Positions 43,426 through 52,765 of a stretch of 64,000 bases of DNA are shown in pieces. A program made the position numbers and the translations under genes. The DNA is taken from the NCBI RefSeq assembly GCF_008704935.1, contig NZ_CP023692.1, positions 1,922,001 to 1,986,000 of the forward strand, read 5' to 3'. The notes below the pieces were generated by a model. The model saw only the letters and a program-made list of their open reading frames with translations, made no database searches and was not told the DNA's origin. The DNA is from Streptomyces vinaceus. GTDB taxonomy: Bacteria > Actinomycetota > Actinomycetes > Streptomycetales > Streptomycetaceae. Every line of letters starts with the position of its first letter. Within the stretch, counting starts at the first letter, position 1.

Positions 43426-43456
43426 CGTACGGGGGCCGGGCCCGGGTCCCCGTACG
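43426..43456. terminator. Bidirectional hairpin between MFS and DUF4153-like genes
   Basis: CGTACGGGG (43426-43434) and CCCCGTACG (43448-43456), with an inner CCGGGCCCGG palindrome in the loop, between two convergent stops. Confidence 0.65.
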
Positions 43457-43467
43457 CGATCCGGCCG

Positions 43468-45222
43468 CTATCCGGTGCGGCCGTGGAAGGTGCCCAGGCT
43501 CCGGCACACCTCGTACGAGGCCGTCACCGGGCGCTCGTGCAGGATCTGCCGGGCCCGGTACTCGCCGAGGCTGATCGCGTACCAGGGCACCCGACCGCGG
43601 CGCGACAGGTCGTCGTTGACGCCGCGCAGGGCGCAGGAGCGCCGGGGTTCGGGCAGCCGGTCCAGCGCGGGCACGGCGTCCGCCGACAGGTCCTGGACGT
43701 AGGCCAGGTCCAGCTTGGCGGTCCGCTCGAAGCGGGCCACGTTCGTCTCGGCGACCATCCCGTCCGGGGACAGGAGCCCGAAGGCCAGGACGGCGGCGGC
43801 CGTGCCCGCCGCGACCGCGCGCGGCAGCAGGCGGGCGCCGAAGACCCCGGCAGCCATGATCAGTACGATGACCAGCCCGAGCCAGAGTTCCATCGCGGCC
43901 ACGGACACGCGCAGCCGGGTCAGCCCGTACGCATCCACGTACAGGTCCATCCGGCGCAGCGCGGAGGCGACCACGACCAGGGTCAGCGCGCACAGCGTGC
44001 CGAGGACGGCGCGTACGAACCGGCGGTCGCCGGCTCCGGCGCGCGGGGCCCAGCGCAGGGCGAGCGCGATCACGGCGAGGGTGAGCAGGGTGGCCCAGAG
44101 CAGCTGCCAGAAACCCTGACGGGCGTACTCGGCGTAGGTGAGCCCGGTCCTCTCCAGGACCCTGTCGTAACCGCCGAACAGGACCGCGAGCTGGACGGCG
44201 TTGAACCCGGCGAAGAGCAGGTCGAGCACGATGAGCGGGAGCGCCCACTCGACGCGCGAGCGCGGCTTCCCCGGCTCGATCCGGATCCGGTCCCAGCGCG
44301 AGGGCGCGGCGGCGGCGCGGGCGGCGGCGAGTGCGAGGACGGCGCCGAGCAGGAAGAGCACGAGGCGCACGGGTCCGTCGCCGAGGGAGACCTCGGGGGT
44401 GAGCCCGTCCAGCAGGTCCGCGAACGCGGCGTCGGCGGAGGCGAACAGGGTGCCGAAGAGCACCAGCAGGACGAGGGCCACGGCGGTGGCCTTCACCACG
44501 GGAAGCCAGCGGGCGCGGTCGACCCCGCCGCCGCGCGAGCGCAGGCCGCTCCAGGCCCAGCGGACCCCGAGCACGGCGGAGTCGACGAAGCCCAGCGGGC
44601 TGAGGAGGACACCGGGCCAGGTGCGGCTGCCGTGCAGGGCCAGCGCGCCGAGCAGGACGGCGGCGAGCAGGGCGAGGACGCAGGGCCAGGCGGCGTCGCG
44701 CAGCGCGGGTATGCCGAGGAGGACGACGCAGCCCAGGGCCCAGGTCACGCTCCAGGCCCGCGCGCGGCGCCGGGCCGCGCGGGCGGCGAGGTAGGCGCCG
44801 GCGATGGCGGGCACGGCGGCGATCAGCAGCCCGAGCCCCGCCCCGTCGCCGAGGAACAGGCCCGCGGCGAGGCCGGCCAGGGCGGCGGCGAGGAGCACGG
44901 CGGTGGGCACGGGCCCGGCCGAAGCGGGCCGGGCGGCCTCGGCCCAGGCCGGCGGTGTGACGGACCAGGCGCCGGAGGCGGCCCGCCGGCGGCGCACCTG
45001 GAAGGTCTGCCAGGCCTTGGGATCCCACCCGTCCGGCGCCCCGCCGCCGGCCTCTCCGCCGGCCCCCTCCGCAGCCTGCGCCGGGGCCACACCGGCAGCG
45101 TGCGCCCCGGGCCGCCCCGGCGTGTGCGCTCCCGGCCCGCCCGTCCTCGCCGCCGGCCGCGCGGGATCGGCGGGCGAGCCCCCGCTCGCGTCGTCGGGCG
45201 CGCCGTCGGTCTTCTCCGGCAT
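43468..45222 (-). CDS. DUF4153/DUF4173-family membrane protein
   Basis: 584 residues. The first about 95 are Ala/Gly/Pro-rich and cytoplasmic, followed by about 12 hydrophobic segments and a soluble C-terminal about 100 residues ending in a Cys-containing part (RRSCALRGVNDDL, SYEVCRSLGTFHGRTG). A run such as FGTLFASADAAFADLLDGL is typical of DUF4173 proteins. Function is unknown; the conserved extracytoplasmic tail suggests an envelope role. It is expressed alone: a convergent terminator lies behind it and a 214-bp gap in front. Confidence 0.8.
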   Translation of the reverse strand: MPEKTDGAPDDASGGSPADPARPAARTGGPGAHTPGRPGAHAAGVAPAQAAEGAGGEAGGGAPDGWDPKAWQTFQVRRRRAASGAWSVTPPAWAEAARPASAGPVPTAVLLAAALAGLAAGLFLGDGAGLGLLIAAVPAIAGAYLAARAARRRARAWSVTWALGCVVLLGIPALRDAAWPCVLALLAAVLLGALALHGSRTWPGVLLSPLGFVDSAVLGVRWAWSGLRSRGGGVDRARWLPVVKATAVALVLLVLFGTLFASADAAFADLLDGLTPEVSLGDGPVRLVLFLLGAVLALAAARAAAAPSRWDRIRIEPGKPRSRVEWALPLIVLDLLFAGFNAVQLAVLFGGYDRVLERTGLTYAEYARQGFWQLLWATLLTLAVIALALRWAPRAGAGDRRFVRAVLGTLCALTLVVVASALRRMDLYVDAYGLTRLRVSVAAMELWLGLVIVLIMAAGVFGARLLPRAVAAGTAAAVLAFGLLSPDGMVAETNVARFERTAKLDLAYVQDLSADAVPALDRLPEPRRSCALRGVNDDLSRRGRVPWYAISLGEYRARQILHERPVTASYEVCRSLGTFHGRTG

Positions 45223-45355
45223 CGGTTTCCCCTCCCCTGTCGGCCGCCCGCGCCATCACGACGGAGGCGGCGGCCAGGTTAGGCCCGTGACGTGCGGGTC
45301 CTGCCCGCCCGGAAGACCCCTGTGGCAGGACCGTGACAATCGGAACGAGCCGTGC

Positions 45356-45397
45356 CCCACGTCCGCCGACAGCCCCCGCGCCGGTGGCCGACGTGGG
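45356..45397 (-). terminator. Probable terminator after the ADP-ribosylglycohydrolase gene
   Basis: CCCACGTC (45356-45363) and GACGTGGG (45390-45397) with partly paired interior, about 40 bp past the stop. Weak by itself. Confidence 0.4.
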
Positions 45398-45400
45398 CGC

Positions 45401-45436
45401 GCGGCGGGGGTACGGCGGGGTGCGGCGGGGTGCGGC
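45401..45436. repeat. G-rich tandem repeat next to a stop codon
   Basis: Three to four copies of a 10-bp unit like GGCGGGGTNC directly follow the stop of the ADP-ribosylglycohydrolase gene (minus strand stop at 45437). The G runs could form a quadruplex. Confidence 0.6.
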
Positions 45437-46354
45437 CTAGTGCGCCGCCGTCTCCGGCAGCCAGGCCGGGAGGGCCTCCGTACGGGCCAGCCAGGCGGCC
45501 GGCAATGCCGCGTCGCCGCGCGCTCCCAGCACCCCGCCCACGATGGCGCAGGTCGTGTCCACGTCCCCGCCCACCTGCGCGGTGGTCCAGAACGCCCGCT
45601 CGTAGTCGTCCAGCGACCGCGCCGCCGACCACAGGGCGAAGGGCACCGTGTCGTGCGCGCTCGTCCGCCGTCCGCACCCCAGCACCGCCGCGACCGTCGT
45701 CGCATCGCCGTAGTCGAGCATGTCCCGCGCCCGCCGCAGCCCCGCCCCGACGGCACTGCGCGGCACCAGCGCGATCACCCCGTCCAGCAGGTCACCGGCT
45801 TTCGGCGGACCCGCCGGATCGGCCGCCAGCGCGGCCGCGGCCGCCACGGCCATCGCCCCGCACACCGCCTCGCGGTGCTGGTGCGTGGTGTAGGCGGAGA
45901 TCTCCGCCTGGTGCGTGGCCTGCTCCGGATCGTCGGCGTACCAGGCACCCAGCGGAGCGATCCGCATCGCCGCGCCGTTGCCCCACGAGCCCTGCCCGTT
46001 GAACAGCTCGGCGGCCAGCGTGCGCCAGTCCTCGCCCTCGCGGACGAGGCGGAGCATCCGGTTGACGGCGGGACCGTAGCCGCGGTCGAAGTCGTGGTGG
46101 TGGGCGAAGGAGCTCGCCAGGGCGTCCTGGTCGATGCGCCCGTGCGCGGCGAGGACGGCCACCACCGAGCAGGCCATCTCGGTGTCGTCGGTCCACTGCC
46201 AGGTCCCGGTTCCGGCGGGCAGCTCGCGGCGCTTGAGGAGGGGGTAGTTCACGGGGACGAAGTACTGGGAGCCCAGGGCATCACCCAGGGCCAGCCCGCG
46301 GAGGCTGGCCATGGCGCGTGCGTAGCGCCGTGCGGAAGCGGAGTCAGCGGTCAT
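45437..46354 (-). CDS. ADP-ribosylglycohydrolase (DraG/ARH family)
   Basis: 305 residues. Two metal-binding signatures of the ARH fold are clear: WTDDTEM (about residues 53-59) and GGDVDTTCAIVGG near the C-terminus. These Asp/Thr residues hold two Mg2+ ions that hydrolyse ADP-ribose from proteins or related ADP-ribosyl compounds. The first 20 residues have no signal. It is cotranscribed behind a histidine phosphatase gene, whose stop is 11 bp upstream. Protein targets are unknown. In Streptomyces ADP-ribosylation has been linked to development, but no link is visible here. Confidence 0.9.
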   Translation of the reverse strand: MTADSASARRYARAMASLRGLALGDALGSQYFVPVNYPLLKRRELPAGTGTWQWTDDTEMACSVVAVLAAHGRIDQDALASSFAHHHDFDRGYGPAVNRMLRLVREGEDWRTLAAELFNGQGSWGNGAAMRIAPLGAWYADDPEQATHQAEISAYTTHQHREAVCGAMAVAAAAALAADPAGPPKAGDLLDGVIALVPRSAVGAGLRRARDMLDYGDATTVAAVLGCGRRTSAHDTVPFALWSAARSLDDYERAFWTTAQVGGDVDTTCAIVGGVLGARGDAALPAAWLARTEALPAWLPETAAH

Positions 46355-46365
46355 CCCGCGTCAGT

Positions 46366-47025
46366 TTAGCCGTCCAGGTCATAAGGCTCGGGTGTGGTCC
46401 ACCTCTCAAACGGGCGGTCCATCCGGTAGCGGCCGTCCGGCCCCAGCACGAGCACCCGGAATTCACCGTTCCCGGGATTGGACAGCGCCTCGAACTCGGC
46501 CACCGACCAGTGGAACCAGCGCATGCAGAACAGCCGCATGGTCAGCCCGTGCGTCACGAGCAGCACGTTCGGCGGGTGGTCCGGCGCCTCGAAACTGCGG
46601 TACAGGCTCTCCAGGAACGATCCGACCCGGTCGTACACGTCCGCGCCCGACTCCCCTTGCGCGAACCGGTAGAAGAAGTGTCCGTACGCGTCGCGGTACG
46701 CCTTCTGCAGCCGTACGTCGTCCCGGTCCTGCCAGTTCCCCCAGTCCTGCTCGCGCAGCCTCGGCTCCTCGCGCATCCGTACGCGGGCCGGGTCCAGCCG
46801 CAGTTCCCGGAAGGTCTGGAGGGTCCGGCGGTACGGGGAGACGTACGCGCTGATGGCCTCGTCCCCGAACAGCTCGCGCAGCCGTACGCCGGCCTCCGCC
46901 GCCTGCTCGCGGCCCTGGCCGGTCAGCCTCAGGGCGTGGTCGGGCTCCCGTTCGTACACCGTGTCATCGGCATTGCCCTCCGATTCCCCGTGCCGGACAA
47001 GGACGATGCGCCGTGGTCGTGCCAT
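46366..47025 (-). CDS. Histidine phosphatase (phosphoglycerate mutase-like)
   Basis: 219 residues. The catalytic RHGESEGN motif (phosphorylated His at residue 12) is near the N-terminus, the second His is in VTHGLTMR, and REQDWGNWQD is present. The YFR-like loop between is typical of broad-specificity phosphatases rather than glycolytic mutases. First gene of a two-gene transcript with the ADP-ribosylglycohydrolase. Natural substrate unknown. Confidence 0.9.
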   Translation of the reverse strand: MARPRRIVLVRHGESEGNADDTVYEREPDHALRLTGQGREQAAEAGVRLRELFGDEAISAYVSPYRRTLQTFRELRLDPARVRMREEPRLREQDWGNWQDRDDVRLQKAYRDAYGHFFYRFAQGESGADVYDRVGSFLESLYRSFEAPDHPPNVLLVTHGLTMRLFCMRWFHWSVAEFEALSNPGNGEFRVLVLGPDGRYRMDRPFERWTTPEPYDLDG

Positions 47026-47045
47026 TCCCCGACCCTATGCGGCCG

Positions 47046-47086
47046 TCGGCGGGCCGAGCACCCGGGCTCGCCGGTCGGCCCGCCGA
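47046..47086 (-). terminator. Terminator after the YdbC-like gene
   Basis: Perfect 12-bp arms TCGGCGGGCCGA (47046-47057) and TCGGCCCGCCGA (47075-47086), 17-nt loop, immediately past the stop at 47098. Confidence 0.7.
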
Positions 47087-47097
47087 TCGTCGTACGG

Positions 47098-47703
47098 TCA
47101 TACGGTCCAGGAGGGTTCGAGGTCGACGACGTCCCCGGTGAGGGCTTCCACGTCGGCCTCGGTCTGGGCGCGCAGCGAGAGCCGCTCGACCCGCTCCTGG
47201 CGGTACTTGCCGTGCTCGGCGGCGGCGTGCCACATCGACAGGACCAGGAACTCCCGGCCCGGCGCCTCCCCGAACAGGCCCCGGATCATTCCGGGTGAGC
47301 CGGCCATGGCCGGGTTCCACACCTTCTCCTGCATGAGGGCGAAGTGGTCCACCCGCCCCTCACGCACCCGGGTGTGGGCGACCCGCACCACGTCCGCGTC
47401 GGTGAAGCGCGGCTCGAAGCCGGTCTTCACGTCGAAGCGGTGGTCGAAGAGCGTGACCCGCGCGTTCGTGTACGTCCCGGTCTGGGACGCGGCGAGCCGG
47501 TCGTGCGAGCGGGCCATGAAGGAGTCGTAGAAGGAACGGCTCTCCCAGAACGCGAAAACATGCGCGACCCCCTGACGTCCCCGGCTCCAGCCGCCGCCCT
47601 GTCCCCGGAATCCCGGCTCGCCAGGCAGCCCCGCCCATTTGCGCTGCCCGCGCTCGAACCCGCGTCGGTCCGTCACCGTGCAGCGAATCCACTTGACCAG
47701 CAC
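47098..47703 (-). CDS. YdbC-like (DUF4937) protein
   Basis: 201 residues from a GTG at 47703. It opens with VKWIRCTVTDRRGFERGQRKWAGL, the usual start of this family, and contains VAHVFAFWESRSFYDSFMA and FLVLSMWHAAAEHGKYRQ: two ferredoxin-like (ABM-type) half-domains. Such folds often belong to small monooxygenases or binding proteins; no cofactor site can be assigned. The gap to the upstream N-acetyltransferase gene is 32 bp, so cotranscription is likely. Confidence 0.75.
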   Translation of the reverse strand: MLVKWIRCTVTDRRGFERGQRKWAGLPGEPGFRGQGGGWSRGRQGVAHVFAFWESRSFYDSFMARSHDRLAASQTGTYTNARVTLFDHRFDVKTGFEPRFTDADVVRVAHTRVREGRVDHFALMQEKVWNPAMAGSPGMIRGLFGEAPGREFLVLSMWHAAAEHGKYRQERVERLSLRAQTEADVEALTGDVVDLEPSWTV

Positions 47704-47735
47704 CGCGCCATCGTACGGGCCCGGCGCGGCCCCGG

Positions 47736-48587
47736 TCAGTCCCCAGCGCGGTTGATCCGCACCAGTTCCTCCGCATCCCGCCCGGACAGCCGAAGCCCGA
47801 ACTCCCGGTCGAGCAGCGCGAGGAGCTCGTCGGGGTCGACGGAGCTCCGCTCGTCCCGGCCGTCGGCGTGGAGCCGGGCGAGCTCGCGCCCCACGAGCGC
47901 CCGGCGGACGGGGTGCCGGACGGAGTCTCCCGGGTGCTGGACGATGACCCGCCCGACGAAGACGGACCGGGGATGGGTGGAGCTGTAGTGGTTGAGCAGG
48001 ACGTAGTCGACGGGGTGGTAGCGCTGCGGGGAGAAGGCGTACAGGTCCCGCCGGACGCCCTCGCGCAGGATGGACAGCGCGAGGATCCCCTCGTCCTCCT
48101 CGCGGACGGCGTACGTCCACTCCCCCTGCACGACGTCGGCGCCGGGGCGCGCCAGCGGGACGGGCTCGCGCGGCCCCTGATGCCCGAACCCGGCGTCGCA
48201 CAGCCAGGGTTCGCCCTCGACGGTGACGACGAGGACGGCGTGCGTCACCGCGAGCAGGGTGTCCCCCCGGGTGCGGTTGCGGGCGCCGCGCCCGGAGACC
48301 TCGAAGCCGATCCGCTCCAGGGCGGCGGCCAGCAGCGAGTTCTGCTCGTAGCAGTAGCCGCCGCGGCGGCCGTGCACGAGCTTCTCCTCCAGAGCCTTGA
48401 CGCCCAGCTCGACGGGGCGGCCGAGCAGCACGTCCAGGTTCTCGAAGGCGATGGCACCGGTGTGGGCCCGGTGCACTGCGTACAACGTCGGGAGGTCCGG
48501 GCGGAGTTCCCCGTCCTTCCCGACCGGCCCGTCGTAGCCGATCCGCGCCAGATAGGCACCCAGATCCAGCTGCTCACCGCTCCACAT
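47736..48587 (-). CDS. nat: Arylamine N-acetyltransferase
   Basis: 283 residues from the ATG at 48587 with GGGGGAG upstream. Catalytic triad: C79 (RGGYCYEQN), H116 (THAVLV) and D131 (LCDAGFG), as in NAT enzymes. It transfers acetyl groups from acetyl-CoA to aromatic amines, hydrazines and some antibiotic precursors. Natural substrate unknown. It shares a 55-bp divergent gap with the DUF1152 gene and is followed by the YdbC-like gene. Confidence 0.92.
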   Translation of the reverse strand: MWSGEQLDLGAYLARIGYDGPVGKDGELRPDLPTLYAVHRAHTGAIAFENLDVLLGRPVELGVKALEEKLVHGRRGGYCYEQNSLLAAALERIGFEVSGRGARNRTRGDTLLAVTHAVLVVTVEGEPWLCDAGFGHQGPREPVPLARPGADVVQGEWTYAVREEDEGILALSILREGVRRDLYAFSPQRYHPVDYVLLNHYSSTHPRSVFVGRVIVQHPGDSVRHPVRRALVGRELARLHADGRDERSSVDPDELLALLDREFGLRLSGRDAEELVRINRAGD

Positions 48588-48642
48588 GTCACTCCCCCGT
48601 CTCCCCGCCACCCGGTCCGGGTCGCCCCGCACAATGATCTCC

Positions 48643-49602
48643 ATGACCGCCCTGCACACCAACCCGCTCTTCGACCGCCTCGCCGACGCCGAACGCATCC
48701 TGGTCGCCGGCGCGGGCGGCGGCTTCGACGTCTACGCCGGTCTCCCCATCGCCCTGTCCCTCCTCCACCAGGGCAAGGAGGTCCTCCTGGCCAACCTCTC
48801 CTTCAGCCACCTCGCCGGGCTGCCCCTCGCGGACTGGGCCGCCCCCGACCTCGCCACCATCACCCCGCGCACCGCGCCCCATCAGACGTACTTCCCCGAG
48901 CGGACACTGGCCCGGTGGCTGGAGGCCCACGACTACCCGGCCACCGTCTACGCCTTCCCCCAGACCGGGGTGCAGCCGCTGCGCGCCGCCTACCGCGCGC
49001 TCATCGTTCTCCACCGCATCGACGCGGTCGTCCTGGTCGACGGCGGGACCGACATCCTGATGCGCGGCGACGAAGCGGGCCTCGGCACCCCCGAGGAGGA
49101 CCTGACCAGCGTCGCGGCCCTGGCCGCCCTCGACGACGTACCGTGCCGCCTCGTCGTCTCGGTCGGCTTCGGCGTGGATGCCTACCACGGGGTCAGCCAC
49201 GCCCTGGTGCTGGAGAACATCGCGGCGCTGGAGCGCGAGGGCGCGTACCTCGGCGCCTTCTCCATACCGCGCGCCACCCGTGAAGGCGCGCTCTTCCTCG
49301 ATGCGGTCGCCCATGCCCAGGAGCACACCCCGGACCGCCCCAGCATCGTGAGCGGCTCGATCGCCGCCGCCGTCCGCGGCTCCTTCGGCGACGTGCAGTT
49401 CACCACCCGCACCAGCGGCAGCGAGCTCTTCGTGAACCCGCTGATGTCGCTGTGCTTCGCCTTCGACCTGCCGGGCCTGGCCGCGCGCTGCCTCTACCTG
49501 GACCGCATCGAGGACACCCACCTGATGCGCCAGGTCCATTCCCGGATCGCGGAATTCCGCGAGGACCTCATCCCCCGCCCGGCCCGCCGCATCCCCCACT
49601 GA
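48643..49602 (+). CDS. DUF1152-domain protein
   Basis: 319 residues from the ATG at 48643; an ATG at 48634 is possible. The family opening ILVAGAGGGFDVYAGLPIALSLLHQGKEV is present, then VVLVDGGTDILMRGDE and VSVGFGVDAYHGVSHALVLENIA. The Gly-rich Rossmann-like start and VDGGTDILM loop suggest nucleotide or metabolite binding. Function unknown. Found in bacteria and archaea as single genes. It ends before a bidirectional terminator. Confidence 0.82.
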   Translation: MTALHTNPLFDRLADAERILVAGAGGGFDVYAGLPIALSLLHQGKEVLLANLSFSHLAGLPLADWAAPDLATITPRTAPHQTYFPERTLARWLEAHDYPATVYAFPQTGVQPLRAAYRALIVLHRIDAVVLVDGGTDILMRGDEAGLGTPEEDLTSVAALAALDDVPCRLVVSVGFGVDAYHGVSHALVLENIAALEREGAYLGAFSIPRATREGALFLDAVAHAQEHTPDRPSIVSGSIAAAVRGSFGDVQFTTRTSGSELFVNPLMSLCFAFDLPGLAARCLYLDRIEDTHLMRQVHSRIAEFREDLIPRPARRIPH

Positions 49603-49646
49603 CCCCGCGCTCGCCATCCGGGGCTGCCGAACGGCCGGGTACGCGA

Positions 49647-49676
49647 AGAGGGAGCCGCCTGAAGGCGGCTCCCTCT
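49647..49676. terminator. Bidirectional terminator between DUF1152 and nrdJ
   Basis: Arms 49647-49660 and 49663-49676 form a 14-bp complementary stem with a TGAA-type tetraloop, between the two convergent genes. Confidence 0.85.
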
Positions 49677-49744
49677 CTCATCTGCCGGTCAACGGCCCCG
49701 GCAGGGGGTGCTCAGTGATGCGTCGGATGCGACGGCGCCCGGTG

Positions 49745-52633
49745 TCAGCTGCAGCCGCTCGTGGAGCCGCAGCCCTCGCAGATGTAGCAGGAGCCGGCGC
49801 GCTGCATCTTCGTACCGCAGGAGAAGCAGAGCGGGGCGTCGGCGGAGACGCCGAGCTGCATCTCGACGAGTTCGGCGCTGGAGTGCGCCGTCTTCGGGGC
49901 CGGGACCTCGATGACCGCGGCCGGCTTCGGGGCCGCAGGGACGGCCGCCAGCGGGGCGGACTGGGCCAGGGACTCCGTGTCGACGTCCTCGTCGAGCGGC
50001 TCGTAGGAGCCGGTGTCGAGGTGGCGCTGACGCTCCTCGGCGGTGTGGATGCCGAGCGCCGAGCGGGTCTCGAAGGGCAGGAAGTCCAGCGCCAGGCGGC
50101 GGAAGATGTAGTCGACGATCGACTGCGCCATCCGCACGTCCGGGTCGTCCGTCATGCCGGCCGGCTCGAAGCGCATGTTCGTGAACTTCGAGACGTAGGT
50201 CTCCAGCGGGACGCCGTACTGCAGACCGACCGAGACGGCGATCGAGAAGGCGTCCATCATGCCCGCGAGGGTCGAACCCTGCTTGGACATCTTCAGGAAG
50301 ACCTCGCCCAGACCGTCGTCCGGGTAGGAGTTGGCCGTCATGTAGCCCTCGGCGCCACCGACCGTGAAGGAGGTCGTGATGCCCGGGCGGCCCTTGGGGA
50401 GGCGCTTGCGGACGGGGCGGTACTCGATGACCTTCTCGACCGCCGCGCGGATGGTGTCCTCCGCCTTGGCGGTGACCTCCTCCTTCTCCTCTTCCTTCTT
50501 CTTCGCGGAGAGGGGCTGGCCGACCTTGCAGTTGTCGCGGTAGATCGCGAGCGCCTTGACGCCCATCTTCCACGCCTCGAAGTAGATCTCCTCGATCTCC
50601 TCGACGGTCGCCGTCTCCGGCATGTTGACCGTCTTCGAGATCGCGCCGGAGATCCAGGGCTGGATCGCGGCCATCATGCGGACGTGGCCCATCGCGGAGA
50701 TGGAGCGCTCGCCCATCGCGCAGTCGAAGACCTCGTAGTGCTCGGGCTTCAGGCCCGGGGCGTCGACGACCACGCCGTGCTCGGCGATGTGGGCGACGAT
50801 CGCCTCGATCTGCTCCTCCTGGTAGCCCATGCGACGCAGGGCCTGCGGGACGGTGCCGTTGACGATCTGCATGGAGCCGCCGCCGACGAGCTTCTTGAAC
50901 TTGACCAGGGCCAGGTCCGGCTCGACACCGGTGGTGTCGCAGGACATCGCGAGACCGATGGTGCCGGTCGGCGCGAGGACGGAGGCCTGGGAGTTGCGGA
51001 AGCCGTTCTTCTCGCCGAGGCGCAGGACGTCCTGCCAGGCCTCGGTGGCCGCGGCCCAGATCGAGTTGTCCAGGTCGTCGGTGCGCGGGGCGACGGCGTT
51101 GGCGTCGGAGTGCTGCTTCATGACGCGCTTGTGCGCCTCGGCGTTGCGGGCGTAGCCGTCGTACGGGCCGACGATGGCGGCCAGCTCGGCGGAGCGCTTG
51201 TACGCGGTGCCGGTCATCAGCGAGGTGATCGACGCGGCGAGGGTGCGGCCGCCGTCCGAGTCGTACGCGTGGCCGGTCGCCATCAGCAGGGCGCCGAGGT
51301 TGGCGTAACCGATGCCGAGCTGGCGGAAGGCGCGGGTGTTCTCGCCGATCTTCTGCGTCGGGAAGTCCGCGAAGCAGATGGAGATGTCCATCGCGGTGAT
51401 GACGAGCTCGACGACCTTGGCGAAGCGCTCGGCGTCGAAGGACTGGTTGCCCTTGCCGTCGTCGTCCAGGAACTTCATCAGGTTCAGCGAGGCGAGGTTG
51501 CAGGACGTGTTGTCCAGGTGCATGTACTCGCTGCACGGGTTCGAGGCGGTGATGCGGCCGGACTCGGGGCAGGTGTGCCAGTGGTTGATCACACCGTCGT
51601 ACTGGATGCCCGGGTCGGCGCAGGCCCACGCGGCCTCGGCCAGCTTGCGGAAGAGGGCCTTGGCGTCGACCTTCTCGATGACCTCGCCCGTCATGCGGGC
51701 GCGCAGGCCGAACTCGGTGCCGTTCTCGACGGCCGTCATGAACTCGTCGTTCACGCGGACGGAGTTGTTGGCGTTCTGGTACTGGACGGACGTGATGTCG
51801 TCGCCGCCCAGGTCCATGTCGAAGCCCGCGTCGCGCAGGGCGCGGATCTTCTCCTCTTCCTTCACCTTCGTGGCGATGAAGTCCTCGACGTCGGGGTGGT
51901 CCACGTCCAGGACGACCATCTTGGCCGCGCGGCGGGTGGCGCCGCCCGACTTGATCGTTCCGGCGGACGCGTCGGCGCCGCGCATGAAGGAGACCGGACC
52001 GGAGGCGTTGCCGCCGGAGGAGAGCAGCTCCTTGGAGGAGCGGATGCGGGAGAGGTTCAGGCCGGCGCCGGAGCCGCCCTTGAAGATCATGCCCTCTTCC
52101 TTGTACCAGTCGAGGATCGACTCCATGGAGTCGTCGACGGCGAGGATGAAGCAGGCGGAGACCTGCTGCGGCTGGGGCGTGCCGACGTTGAACCACACCG
52201 GGGAGTTGAAGCTGAAGATCTGGTGCAGGAGGGCGTAGGTCAGCTCGTGCTCGAAGATCTCCGCGTCGGCCGGGGACGCGAAGTAGTCGTAGTCCTCGCC
52301 GGCCTTCGTGTAGGTCTTCACGATGCGGTCGATGAGCTGCTTGAGACCGGTCTCGCGCTGCGGGGTGCCGACCGCGCCGCGGAAGTACTTGCTGGTGACG
52401 ATGTTGACCGCGTTGACCGACCAGAAGTCGGGGAACTCGACGCCACGCTGCTCGAAGTTCACCGAGCCGTCGCGCCAGTTCGTCATGACGACGTCACGCC
52501 GCTCCCAGCTCACCTCGTCGTACGGGTGCACGCCGGGGGTGGTGTGGATGCGCTCGATCCGCAGGCCGCTCTTGGCAGTCTTGGTCCCCTTGGCGCGGGA
52601 ACCTCGTGCCGAGCCGCTCGCCGTCTCTGTCAT
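49745..52633 (-). CDS. nrdJ: Vitamin B12-dependent (class II) ribonucleotide reductase
   Basis: 962 residues from the ATG at 52633, with GGGAGGAAG upstream. The reductase barrel shows SFNSPVWFNVG, the active-site motif NPCSEYMHLDNTSCNL and PTGTIGLAMSCDTTG. A C-terminal insertion and Ala/Pro linker lead to a zinc-ribbon-like tail, CFSCGTKM...SCYICEGCGSTSGCS, which supplies the Cys pair that re-reduces the active site. It uses adenosylcobalamin to make the thiyl radical and so works with or without oxygen. It is 132 bp downstream of nrdR on the same strand. The class Ia nrdAB genes are not in this window. Confidence 0.96.
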   Translation of the reverse strand: MTETASGSARGSRAKGTKTAKSGLRIERIHTTPGVHPYDEVSWERRDVVMTNWRDGSVNFEQRGVEFPDFWSVNAVNIVTSKYFRGAVGTPQRETGLKQLIDRIVKTYTKAGEDYDYFASPADAEIFEHELTYALLHQIFSFNSPVWFNVGTPQPQQVSACFILAVDDSMESILDWYKEEGMIFKGGSGAGLNLSRIRSSKELLSSGGNASGPVSFMRGADASAGTIKSGGATRRAAKMVVLDVDHPDVEDFIATKVKEEEKIRALRDAGFDMDLGGDDITSVQYQNANNSVRVNDEFMTAVENGTEFGLRARMTGEVIEKVDAKALFRKLAEAAWACADPGIQYDGVINHWHTCPESGRITASNPCSEYMHLDNTSCNLASLNLMKFLDDDGKGNQSFDAERFAKVVELVITAMDISICFADFPTQKIGENTRAFRQLGIGYANLGALLMATGHAYDSDGGRTLAASITSLMTGTAYKRSAELAAIVGPYDGYARNAEAHKRVMKQHSDANAVAPRTDDLDNSIWAAATEAWQDVLRLGEKNGFRNSQASVLAPTGTIGLAMSCDTTGVEPDLALVKFKKLVGGGSMQIVNGTVPQALRRMGYQEEQIEAIVAHIAEHGVVVDAPGLKPEHYEVFDCAMGERSISAMGHVRMMAAIQPWISGAISKTVNMPETATVEEIEEIYFEAWKMGVKALAIYRDNCKVGQPLSAKKKEEEKEEVTAKAEDTIRAAVEKVIEYRPVRKRLPKGRPGITTSFTVGGAEGYMTANSYPDDGLGEVFLKMSKQGSTLAGMMDAFSIAVSVGLQYGVPLETYVSKFTNMRFEPAGMTDDPDVRMAQSIVDYIFRRLALDFLPFETRSALGIHTAEERQRHLDTGSYEPLDEDVDTESLAQSAPLAAVPAAPKPAAVIEVPAPKTAHSSAELVEMQLGVSADAPLCFSCGTKMQRAGSCYICEGCGSTSGCS

Positions 52634-52765
52634 GCCGCTTCCTCCCATATGCGGGCAAAAACGCCCTAAAGTGCCAGCGTTATTCCGCAGCACTGCCTGT
52701 CTTGTATCTACGTTTCTTCGCCTGGCTGTCCCGGGGCGCGGCCGCGCTGCACTGCGGCCGTCCGG

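Noticed and set aside
48586..48642. Upstream start for the DUF1152 gene at 48586
   Set aside because: It would overlap the divergent N-acetyltransferase start and add residues unlike the family. The ATG at 48643 gives the conserved opening.
52634..52765. Adenosylcobalamin riboswitch before nrdJ
   Set aside because: I looked for a B12 box and the long cobalamin leader in the 132-bp gap and before nrdR; nothing fits, and class II enzymes need B12 rather than being repressed by it.
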